Positions 51,901 through 64,000 of a stretch of DNA of 64,000 nt are shown piece after piece. The notes under the pieces are model-generated. The model did not search any database and was not told the DNA's origin. It was given only the letters and a program-made list of their open reading frames with translations. Both the position numbers and the translations under genes were made by a program. Source of the DNA: Corella eumyota (Eukaryota; Chordata; Ascidiacea; Phlebobranchia; Corellidae); assembly GCA_963082875.1 (NCBI GenBank), contig OY720098.1, forward strand, positions 5,580,001 to 5,644,000, given 5' to 3'. Numbering within the stretch: the stretch's first letter is position 1; each line of letters starts with the position of its first letter.

Positions 51901-54900
51901 AGATACACCACAGTATGTTGAATATTAAATTATAAGCTTTTATATAATGTACTTTTTAAAAAAAAAATTATTCTTGATACAAAAAAATATAGAGATTTCT
52001 TATTTTTCCAGGCTTCAGAAGCTGCAGCACAATTTGACAATTATGAGCGAATTTTTGAATTTATAAACTCTCACCCTGAATTTAATGCTGAGTTAAAGTT
52101 TGGAACTTTATCGGAATATTTCGAAGCAATGAAGTCCGAAATTGGCGGTGCATCTCAGTAAGTAAACCAATGTTATGTGTTATTTAGTTTGCTTGGTCAA
52201 AAAAAAGTTATTAAAAAATGTGGTTATGAAATTTATTTGTTCGAAAAATGTTTTTAATTTACGAAATTGTTTGTATTTTTATTTATTTTGGATTTGGATC
52301 CAGTGACAAAATTTTTCAATAACTAAGTATTATAAATTGATAATTATGACACTAATATTATATTTACTCTAGGTTGCCAGCATTATCAGGTGATTTTTTC
52401 ACATATGCAGACAGAGAAGATCATTACTGGAGTGGATATTACACCTCGAGACCTTATCATAAGATGCAGGTATAAAAATTGAAAAACAATTTTTTGCAAG
52501 TACTTAAGTTAAAAATATTTAAATGTTTGAATGTTGTTTCAAAAAAATTTTTTTGAATGTTGTTTCGTAAAAAAATGTTGGTATTTTGTTTATTTTTTTA
52601 AAATCTAGGAACGAGTTCTTGCCGCACATTTAAGAGGAGCTGAGATTTTGTTTTCTCTGGCTCTATCTAGTGTTCAATCTACCGGGTTATATGACAACTT
52701 TTCAAAATTGTATCCGTAAGTAGTAAGATTTATGATAATATAAGTAAAGCTATGACACTTGCCATTTTTTTGTTGACTTAAGTTATTTCAATGTTTTAAA
52801 AAGTTAGTGTTTGTTTATGTATATATATTTTATATATATATCGTATAAACAACATTTTTTTTATATACTGAATAGCTTAAGGGCACATTATGTGTTGTCA
52901 TTGTTGAATCTGTTCAAAAGTTTAATAAGTTTAATTTTATACTTTTATAACACAATCCTAAAGAAAACTTTGAACAAATATGGTTTAAATATGTATATTA
53001 TTTAATGCAATATGCTAGCTCATAAATTATTATTTTATATTTTTTATTAGGTTGTTAGTTACATCCCGTGAAAATTTGGGCTTATTTCAACATCATGATG
53101 GTATTACTGGTACAGCTAAGGACCATGTGGTTGTTGATTATGGAAATCGACTCATGAGAGCTATTATGGACTCTAAAAAGGTAAAATTCGGCACTGTCAT
53201 TATCTAATATTCAGTAACGCAAAAATTTTTGTTTTTTTATTGTATTTATTAAAAAACCTTTCGGTTATATTTTTACTATACTTGAATCTGCCAAAGTAGT
53301 CTAAGTTTTTGTTCAAATTTATTTAGGTAATGTCTGTCAGTGCACAAGTCTTATTGTTCAAAGATTTATCCCGGATTGACCCTGACATCAACTTCTTAGA
53401 ATACGATGAAACATACGATGCCCAAAATCAAGTACCCAGCCAAAATATTATTAACATACCAAGTGAAAATAGTGAGAAATTGGTTTATCTGGTTATTTAT
53501 AACTCGCTGACTTACGACAGAACAGGTATTTTGTTATTTTCGTCCTTTTTTGACATTAAATTATGTTACTTGGATTTAAAGCGAAAATTTAAAAGTGTTA
53601 TGTCGCAGTTATTTATATTTTTATATTTATTAACTTAATTCTTTTATTTAATCATTTAATATAACATTTTTAACCTTACCTAAAACTTGTCTAAATTTAT
53701 TTTTTTCCTATTTCTAGTGCTATAAATTTTCCAAATTCAGCAAACCATTTATAAACACTATTTCTTTACACAATTTACCAGGTGTTGTAAGTGTAATGGT
53801 GTCTTTTCCGGATGTGGTGGTAACTAACTATTTGGGAGAAGAAATTAAGTCACAGATTAACCCAGTATGGCATCAAGCACTTGATATTAAAGAAGATCAA
53901 TTTCAACTCAGTTTTGTAGCAACTGTACCGGCAGCGGGCTTAGCTGTTTATGCTATTGGGTAAGTTAGTTTGTTTTTTAATACACGTTTGATATACTATT
54001 TGGCTAAATTAAATAATTGTTTCAAAAAGGTTGTGTAAATATAAAAAAATTAAAATTAAAGTAGATTTTATATAGGTGTTAAAATTTAAAACAAAATCTT
54101 TTTTTTGCTTTCCATAAAGGATTTCTGTTTAAAATATTTGCATAAATAGATAAAGTTAGAATTTTTTTATTTTGGCAGAAAATCTTTATCATCTACATCC
54201 AACACTATTGCAACAATTGAGATTTTTAACCCCAAACCCGATTCATTACCCCATACCAAACAAGTTGGATCTTTTACACTTGCCCCCGGTGAAATAAATG
54301 CTGATCAGCAATTCATGATCGAAAACGAACATCTGTCAGCAATCTTTAGTGCCTCAAGTGGATTTTTGCAGTCAGTTGTGACGAAAAGAGATGGAAAAAA
54401 GACAGTTGTAAGTTCAAATTTTAAAGATCAGTTTGTCTGAAAGACTTCTAAACCAGCAGCTTATTTTTAGTCTTAATTTATAATTTTGCTTACAGGTCAA
54501 AATCGACTTTTCAAAATATACATCACGACAACTAAAAGACAAAAGCGGAGCTTACTTGTTTTTACCGTCTGGTGAATCAGTTCCCCATGTTTCTCCTGAT
54601 CACATGCCGCTAACTAGAGTACTTAGAGGCCCAATTATGTCTGAAGTACAAGTGGTTTTACCTAATGTGATGCACAAGTGAGATTTAAAGTTTTAATTAC
54701 TGAGTTAGTTTTTATAGGTGCAAATTACATTAAAGTTTTTATAGACTATAGATATAAACTAGCACAGCATGTTAAAATTTTATCATGGAAATTCTAAACA
54801 AAATATGTTTGGAATTAATTAATATTTAGCTATTTGCCTAATAACCTTTTTGTAACTTGTGTTCATTTTACAGAGTTACTCTTTATGTTGGCAATGGTGC

Positions 54901-56025
54901 TGGTACAGAACCTCTTGGCATTCACATTTGTAATTATGTTGACATACGAAGCAGTATGGATAACAAAGAACTTGCCATGAGAATAAACTCGGATGTTCAA
55001 TCTGGTTCCAAATTTTACACTGACCTGAATGGGTTTCAAATACAACCGAGGACAACTTACAGTAAGATTCCATTACAGGCAAACTATTATCCGATGCCAA
55101 GCACTGCTTATATACAAGATCAAAACACAAGGTTTGAATGAGAATGTTTAAGTTTTATAAGTGATGTGCCGTGTTAATTTGTAGTTTCTTAGTACCAATA
55201 AAAATGACATATTAATAATATTAATTACTCCCCTTCATTTTTTGACATTGTTTTCAAAGTTTTTATCCTAAACTATTATTTCTATTTTTTCTATTTAGAT
55301 TAAACTATTTTTATTTAGATTAAACTATTTTTATTTAGATTAAACTATTATTTCTATTTTTTTTATTTAGGTTATCACTTTTAAGTGCACAGCCACTTGG
55401 TGTCTCCTCATTACATCAGGGTCAACTTGAGGTTATCCTCGATCGAAGATTAATGCAAGATGATAACCGGGGTTTGGGTCAGGGGGTACGTGACAACCTT
55501 TTTACCCCTGAACATTTTGTTCTTATGGTAGAAAGATGGACCTCAGAAGGAGTCAAATCCAAAAAATCCGACTTAGATTTAAGTTATTTGTCATTAGCTA
55601 CAAACCATGCACTTTTAGAACTCTTACATCCTTTTAGAACTTTCCATACAACTCTTGAAGTAAATTTACAACTTATCAAAGAAGGCCATAAATCTTTTAA
55701 AGGCCTTCTACCTTGTGATATCCACATGTTGAATCTGAGATCCATTCAGGCAAAAGATGGCTTACTTCCAACTGGTGAATCAGCTTTATTGTTGCACAGA
55801 ATAGGCAGAGAATGTGCTCTGGATGCTGACCAACATTTTCGACCGACTTGCAAAATTTTACGCAGCGAAAACACTAGTGATATTCCTATTAAATCATTTT
55901 TTGATTTAAGTAGTGTTAGAGAGACATCGCTGTCGTTACAGCATGATAAACAATCAATTAGTCTTGAATCTAATTTGAGTATTGAACCAATGGAAATACA
56001 AGCATATAGGGTTACCCTGTCATAG
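48947..56025 (+). CDS. MAN2A: Golgi alpha-mannosidase II
   Basis: Type II Golgi membrane glycosidase (GH38) removing two mannoses from GlcNAcMan5GlcNAc2 to allow complex N-glycans. Eighteen exons join in phase to 1162 aa: 48947-49171, 49540-49643, 49950-50137, 50367-50490, 50822-51003, 51150-51333, 51501-51615, 51727-51912, 52012-52157, 52373-52469, 52609-52715, 53051-53180, 53327-53525, 53782-53959, 54179-54407, 54496-54677, 54874-55131, 55371-56025. The ATG is at 48947. Signal anchor at about residues 8-27, then a heptad stem (about 55-95). Active-site blocks: [12 protein letters not shown] (zinc ligands His, Asp), [10 protein letters not shown] (nucleophile Asp, zinc ligand), LGDDFRY, and [14 protein letters not shown] (zinc ligand His). 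C-terminal beta domains include [15 protein letters not shown]. All key residues are present. One orthologue of vertebrate MAN2A1/2; paralogue not assignable. Confidence 0.96.
55292..55350 (+). repeat. Three 20-base repeats carrying 3' splice-site look-alikes
   Basis: A unit close to TATTTAGATTAAACTATTTT repeats three times (from 55292, 55312 and 55332) directly before the true acceptor of the last MAN2A exon (AG at 55369-55370). Each unit contains TTTAG preceded by T-rich DNA. Confidence 0.8.
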
Positions 56026-57039
56026 TAATTTATTAACGACTTATCTATAACTCAATTGCTATCTGAAATTATAACTGTTTTGCATTTATACCAAGTAGCG
56101 GTGTACTTTTTGTGTTTTTGTGGGTGAGGGTCTTTTTGGCTTATGTTTCAACCTAGATAATTTTCGACTATTAGTACTTTTCACCAACCTCTACTAATAT
56201 ATTTAAATTGCAGGGAAGCTTTTGTAAATCAAAAAACACTTAAATTACTTTGAATTCGTTAATTTATTAGTGACATTCTTCATGTAAAATCCTATTTAAT
56301 TAACTGTTAATTATTTTGGAAAAACTTTTTTTTTAAGAAGCATCATTTGTTGTGTTTGAAAACTCTGATATTTAAAATCACAAATAATAAAAAATATAAA
56401 AGAATATGCTATTTAAATGAGAAGACCAACTCTCTTGTTTTTTTGTATTAATTTGTAGCCTATTAAGTTGTTAATATTTTTCAATTGTTGTAGTACATAT
56501 ATATTGATCGTTTTAAGCCATTTTTACACTTATGCTTAATTACATTATTTCAAAAAAAAATTATATTATGTTGTTTTTTATGTTTTTTTTGTTTGTTTTC
56601 TATAAAAATGCTATTTTATGTATATATTTCTTATGCCTTATACTAAATACCTTTATTGATTATTCCAAAATACTAGAAACAGTTTATTTAATGTTACCTT
56701 TAATCATATTTGAGTAGTTTAACTATAACTTTATTTTTTTGAGAAAATGTATGTTTTTAGTGCTATTTGGTTGTACAAAATAATTCACGTTGTTAATGTA
56801 TCGAATTTTGGCTGAAATACATTTTCTATGCAAAATATTTATAAGTTGTTGAAAAAAGTAGGTAATGAAATTGTCCTAGGCATGACATTAAACTGCATAC
56901 TTATTTGGTAAATTTAGCATTTCAATTTATGAAAAGAATTTTAAATGAGATAATGTAAAACTATAAAGAATATTTAACACGGTTATTTTTATTTTTCGTA
57001 GACTTAGATTGAAAAATAATGTTCTAAATTTAAAATAAA
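56026..57039. other. Gap between MAN2A and the BTB gene
   Basis: This 1-kb AT-rich stretch contains the MAN2A 3' UTR. A 61-codon ORF near 56530 is simple-sequence and not believed. ATTTTTCGTAG (57000) precedes the BTB ATG by about 40 bases without a visible donor. Confidence 0.45.
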
Positions 57040-57990
57040 ATGACCGAAAAAGATAAATATGATAAACTTGAAAGACCAAAACCACTGTCAATGACATTTA
57101 AATGTGACGATTATGAAGAAAAGTTAAGAGCGTTTTTAAGAAGGCAAGTTACAGTTCTACTATTTTATAAGATAATTTTCATAAAAGCGCTTAATCTGTG
57201 TATTAATTTAAATTTATTTTTAATTCCCCAAAAAATTAAAAATGGTGTTTAAGTAGTTATATTTGTGTAGTTGATTCCTTACTAATGTATTAAATTGTTT
57301 ACATCTAATCATAATCTAATACATTTTTATTGCTATTTTAATATTTTTATGTAGAAATCGGTATAACAATCGATTTAATGATGTAGAGGTAGTTGCTGAG
57401 AATGAAACTTTCAATACAAATTTCATTTTTCTTGCAAGTACTTGCAAATATTTTGAACCTCAAATACCAGCTCAGGTAGGTTATGTCTTAAGTAGTTAGC
57501 TAGTAAATACATGACTAATTAAAGAAAAAAAAACAATAAAATATTGTTGTTAAATTTTAATTCTGATAATTATGAATTTTTGCTGTCATAATTTTTTTTA
57601 CTGCATTTCAAAAGCATTGTATTTTTAGAAAAAAACTCGCGAAGAAAAAGTGATGAAGTTTATAGCACCTGATGGACTTACCGCAAATACTATGACGAAA
57701 GTGCTAGACTTTATTTATGAAGGTGGAATTAAGTTAAATAAGGACAATATCGACGAAATGCTTGAAGCATCTGAACTGTTACAAATGAAATGTAAGATTT
57801 AAATGTTATTTACTAAAATATATTTTTGCAAATTTAAAACCCAACTGACCTTATGAAAGATGTGGGTTTGTTAATGTGCTTCGAATATATCTGTTTTAAT
57901 TTTTACTTGTTGTTTTTAGCTTTGAGAGAATGTTGTGATAAATACATAGCCCAAGAAAATGCAAGATATTGGTGGTGCAACATATTGTAA
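57040..57990 (+). CDS. Short BTB/POZ-domain protein
   Basis: BTB domains mediate dimerisation and often bind Cullin-3. Four exons (57040-57143, 57355-57475, 57629-57791, 57920-57990) give 152 aa. The first intron begins AG|GCAAGT, a consensus GC donor; the only GT alternative nearby (CAA|GTTACA) puts the next exon into a frame with an immediate stop. The BTB fold is visible: FNDVEVVAENETFNTNFIFL, LASTCKYFEPQI, VLDFIYEGGIKLNKDNIDEM and LEASELLQM, followed by LRECCDKYI. Kelch-like proteins would continue into BACK and kelch domains, but here a stop comes 14 residues later (ending WWCNIL). Either a BTB-only protein or one isoform of a longer gene whose further exons I cannot see. Confidence 0.82.
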
Positions 57991-60900
57991 TTTATCATAT
58001 CTTGGTTACACTTTTCTCAGAAGCGCTAACTAAGTTTAATACATTGTGTAAATATAAGCTTGTTCTGTTTTTTAGTTTTTTTTTGACAAACTGTTTATTT
58101 AAAATATACTTAAATAGATAAGTTGCACCATAAAAAAATGAACTACTTTCAGTACTATGTTTTTTAAGTAGTTGTCACTGAAGGTACTATACGCAATTTA
58201 GAAATGTAGTTATTTTTGACAATCTTTGAACTGTTTCTTATATATTTTTTAATCAGGACATATTTTTGTCTTATTGCACCATATTTGTTCACTGCTCAAC
58301 TCTTTATTTTAAGCATTACAGTGTGTAGAATACTTGTATTAAAATTAAATTGTAGATATTGTAGAATTTAAACAGAGTCTCAAACAACATTTTAGATGAA
58401 TTATAAAACTATAAGCTAATTTATTAAAACAGATCTTCTGGCTAAACAAGTGCATGCTAACTCATGACTTAAAGCGGAAGACTTAAAAACAAATACAAAC
58501 TGTTATTTTTATGCCATATACAGTGATTTTACAAACCCTTTTTATGACATATACAGTGATTTTACAAAACCCAAAGATCTACAAGTTTATACAAATGTTA
58601 AAGCAATTCACATATAAAACTAAAAGTTCACATTGTATTAAGTTCTATAAATAAATTATTAAAATTTTTTAAAACATTTACGGAACTTTTGAAGTATCTG
58701 AAGCAGCACAAGGTAAATCTATTACAGGCTTAATACTGAAAAACTTATACAATATATTAAATTGTTTATATTTCGAAGAAGTTGTAGAAATTTAAATATC
58801 TACTTTACTAATTTTTTTTGTACCTATTATTCAATTAAAAAAAAATAATAAGATTTAGGTAACCAATACAAAATGTATTCAAAAAAATTTAAATTCCCAT
58901 ATTGGCATTCCAAATTAAGGCAATTTTTAAAACGTGATTTTTGCTCTGACGCAGAACTTTTTGTTATCAGGCGAACTTTGTCTTAGGTTAAACCAAGGTG
59001 CCAGTTTTTGAATACCACGTTGTTCGTAGTTTAACATCACTAAAAGCAACAGAACAGCTTTAATAGGATTGTATACACATTTATACAGTTTACTTTAGCT
59101 TTAACTTGGTTCAAAAATATTTAAAAAGATATACAACATGTTGAAAGCTATAGGTAAATAAATAATATTGATCAAAGGAAGTATGAAGCCTTTCAACAAA
59201 GTTATTTTTGCACATGGATATGGACATAATATGGTTGTTCAGGGAACCTACAAGGTAATAAAATATAGTTATATAAATAAAGTTAAACAATAAATGATTT
59301 ATTTTAAATGAGGTTAAGTTAGTGCTAATTTTAATCAAAACTTTGTTCAACATAAACTGATTGTTTATTCAAATTTTCTGCATTAATTGTAATTAATTAA
59401 ATTTTGATGGGGTTGTAACTGTCGCTAATTTGTTTGGATTTTATTGTTGGCCCTTTTTTATTACATCGCAGTCTTGGCTTGAGATTTTTATTTCTTGCTT
59501 TGTCTTTGCGACGCTTTTATTTTTAAGTAATAATAATAAATTTTAAATTGCAACGATCTGTAAATTTATTACAGAGAAGTTATAAAATATTTTTTTTATT
59601 AATAATAATTTTTAAAGGTATACTAATTCTTTGCCTTTGCCAGTATTTGTAACAATTGATTTTAAATCATAAATGGTTTTACACGCATGGTGGCGATACT
59701 AAGTCTAATAGGTGTTGTCTTATTGGGTCTACTAAATACTAATAACCCACTAAAAAATGGGAACATGTTTAGGACTATTTATGTAGTTTGTTATTTGTGT
59801 AAACATCTAAGTTGTAACACTTTAAATAAATAAAAAACATTTTATTTTATCACTTATCTCAAAATGACAACGAAACTTTACAAAAATTGTTAGCATTGTT
59901 TTGGAATTAAAATAAATTTTTTTAATGATTTAATTAATTACTATTTTCTTTTTAGAAATTACCTTTTTGGATTTACAAGATTAAGAAAAAGTCGAACATG
60001 AACTTAATAACTCGGCACAAATTAGTTCAATCTTGTGGGAAAAATATCGACGAAACGTAGGTAACAAAGTTTCGAATATTTATCCTAACATTGCTTCAAT
60101 GAGTAACTGCAGTGCTGTTGTTGTTACGAACAAATCGTAAATTAATGATTGTTACTACATCGATTGTAAGACATCCCGCCGCTTGGCCATGTAGGTATTG
60201 TCTTAACGAAACACGACAATTAGTTATTTTGGGACTGATAGGCTTTCGCTACGGATTGACCATGCTGGACTTAGAATCGAAATATTCCCACGATTACTAG
60301 AGTCTTTCGCGCCCATATTTTTAAATAACTCTCTCATTTCTTTATAAAACAAGAAAAAAAAAAGGGGGGGATTTTTTGGTTGGAGCTAGTAGTCCGAAAT
60401 TTTAAATTTTATGTCATTAGAATTTTGATTCAATTTCTTATAGGAGGACTAATTTCTAATTAAATATTTCTAATTAGGCTGAAAGCATTATACCTAAAGA
60501 AAAGCATTATTATAATACTATCTGCAAGTTTTGGTTTGCTCTTGAATTATTGAAGTAAGTTTTGGTTTTGTATGCATGTGTTTTTTTTGTATATCAATGT
60601 GATTATGTAAGTTTTAGATATATTTTTTTATTTGAATTACTAAAATAATAGAATTAAAATTTTAAAAATTAAAAAAAATATAATAATTAAAAAAAGCTTT
60701 ATTTAAATTTTACAATATTAACGGCTCATATATATATTATACACAATTATATTATAATTATATTATATAAGCCAAATTAGTTAGTATAGCATTACTCTGT
60801 TAAATTTATAACTTAATTATTCATTTTTTTTATAAAAATCACATAAAATAAATATATTTTCGTTTTGGACAAATATTTCTAATAACCAAAGGCTTGTGCA

Positions 60901-62211
60901 TATACCATATATTGTGGTATTCTATGATTTTATACTTTAAATGTTTGTTAAATATTTTATTTAACCCCTGTATAAAGTTAAAATTTAGATTTAATATTTA
61001 AAATATGCAATAACAATTTTGTAAAAATAAAACAAAATTTGGAAAAAGTTGTTACTGAAACAAAATGGCGGAAAGTCAATATATTAGTTTGTGTTTAAAC
61101 AAAACTTTTTTTAAATTAACCAATCTTCTTAACAGTTGATACTTTAACAAAAACTGTTTAAGAAGGAAAACATTTAAGTATGTTTAATGAGAATATATTC
61201 GTATAATATTTTTTTGTTATGCAATACAAAAAAATATGTATGTACATAATAAAGACCGGCAGCAAAAACGACATGCTTACAAATTTAGTAATAAAATAAC
61301 TATATATAAAATATATGTATAAGAATTTTTCTTTATTTATACATTTGTTTTGAAAAATGTGAATACACTTCTTTTTTGTTCAAAATAACACAAAACACTG
61401 GTAATCTCGCCTGGCGTTCTTGTAAAGAATAAAAGCTCATGCGGTGATAATCTTTGAGATTTTTCGACAAATCGGAAAACGTTCTGATTTCAATTGTTTA
61501 CGTCATATTAAGCCTTCGTGGATTTATTTGAAATGTTCGCAAAATCGAACTGATTTGTTTCTGTTGTCGCGCTATGACTAATGTTCGTTACGGGGATTCG
61601 AACCCAGGTGTATGGATTTAGTTTTATTCTGACTGGGTGGGATTTTTTTTTAATTTAAAAATTAAAAAAAAAATTTGTTGACACTTAATTTAGATAAATT
61701 AATAAAATATAAAAATACTTTGTTATAAAACGCCCCAAAATGTTGCTTTAAATATTTAAAAAAAATGCTGTGATAAATCAAATAAATAAAACTGTTACAA
61801 GGTACAAATTCGTTAAACAAAATCAAATAAAATTATCTTAGGAAAATAAAGATTATCTTAAGCAAAGTATATTATCTTAGAGACATATGTTATACCTCGT
61901 ATATTATGTAATGGTACTTACCGTATATATTTACATCTTGCTATGACAAACACACACAATCGACTAAATAAATCTTAACCGTTTTGTCAAATAAACATAA
62001 CACACAAAGGTCAAATATGGTATATTCTAAATAACTTACAATTTTATGTTATTAAAGCAAAATACATTCGTGAATAGGTCTACAATAGTCTACTAGTTTA
62101 AATTAAACATTTGAAATAAAAGTTTAATTTTTGTATTTTTTTTAAGTAAAATATGATTAATAATTTAAATTTGTCTATTTTTAGAAAAAAGAGTTTATTT
62201 ATTACGGCACA
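57991..62211. promoter_or_regulatory. 4.2-kb region upstream of Pax6
   Basis: Contains the BTB 3' end, a two-copy tandem repeat (58506-58572), two exon-like intervals (59956-60060 and 60478-60554) with good acceptors and donors but no convincing reading frame, and a GC-richer island at 61390-61610 with TAATCT-type homeodomain sites (about 61399 and 61447). Reasonable home for Pax6 5' UTR exons and promoter; this is inference from position. Confidence 0.45.
58506..58572 (+). repeat. Two-copy 33-base tandem repeat
   Basis: ATATACAGTGATTTTACAAA occurs twice, in copies starting about 58506 and 58539 and differing at one or two bases. It is a local duplication in the probable 3' UTR or downstream region of the BTB gene. 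Confidence 0.75.

Positions 62212-64000
<1,789 letters not shown>

Noticed and set aside
52811-53005. 64-codon ORF in a MAN2A intron
   Set aside because: Tyr/Ile/Leu-rich translation of intron sequence between verified exons 11 and 12.
61585-61610. GGGGATTCGAACCC, like the T arm of a minus-strand tRNA
   Set aside because: The stem has a mismatch and no acceptor, D or anticodon arms are found at the right spacing.

Overview
The window looks like a stretch of a tunicate nuclear genome, most likely a Ciona species. It is strongly AT-rich, introns are short with clean GT..AG ends, genes are closely packed, and the homologues are chordate ones (tenascin, Lhx2/9, Pax6, NDOR1, C1orf53, MAN2A). Several start codons sit just behind an unpaired 3' splice site, as expected where a spliced leader is added in trans. 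The species cannot be fixed from sequence alone. All exon joins were made by eye from splice sites, reading phase and remembered family sequences; no search or transcript data were used.

Layout. 1-9924 (-): 5' part of a tenascin gene (signal peptide, heptad region, 8 EGF repeats, at least 15 FN3 repeats, running off the left edge). 10817-14435 (-): an SLC5 sodium-coupled transporter of the SLC5A8/12 type. 16222-16518 (+): SNRPE. 17042-19061 (+): RABEPK kelch protein. 20188-22626 (-): intronless CCDC186. 23194-30187 (+): four genes head to tail, NDUFAF2, TMEM41A, C1orf53 and NDOR1; the last two are 8 bases apart and look like a dicistronic operon. 35418-39298 (+): LIM-homeobox gene Lhx2/9 in a gene-poor, probably regulatory neighbourhood. 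40716-42435 (+): KNOP1. 42815-43762 (-): an intronless gene I do not recognise. 46222-48273 (+): intronless elongin A. 48947-56025 (+): Golgi alpha-mannosidase II, 18 exons. 57040-57990 (+): a BTB-only protein with a GC-AG intron. 62212-63842 and beyond (+): first exons of Pax6, running off the right edge.

Themes. The NDUFAF2/NDOR1 end of the four-gene cluster points to mitochondrial complex I assembly and cytosolic iron-sulfur assembly. C1orf53, transcribed with NDOR1, carries a dense cysteine motif, which suggests a testable link. Two copies of a tRNA-derived SINE in opposite orientation lie in the introns on either side of the C1orf53/NDOR1 junction. Other repeats are a related SINE-like head in an NDOR1 intron, a 421-base hAT-like MITE with a 5-base target duplication upstream of elongin A, and a worn unclassified transposase-like fossil upstream of Lhx2/9. 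The Lhx2/9 and Pax6 non-coding regions contain GC-richer islands with palindromes and repeated motifs that look like regulatory DNA. I found no CRISPR array, rRNA or convincing tRNA gene. The most unusual arrangement is the C1orf53-NDOR1 operon with its inverted SINE pair.
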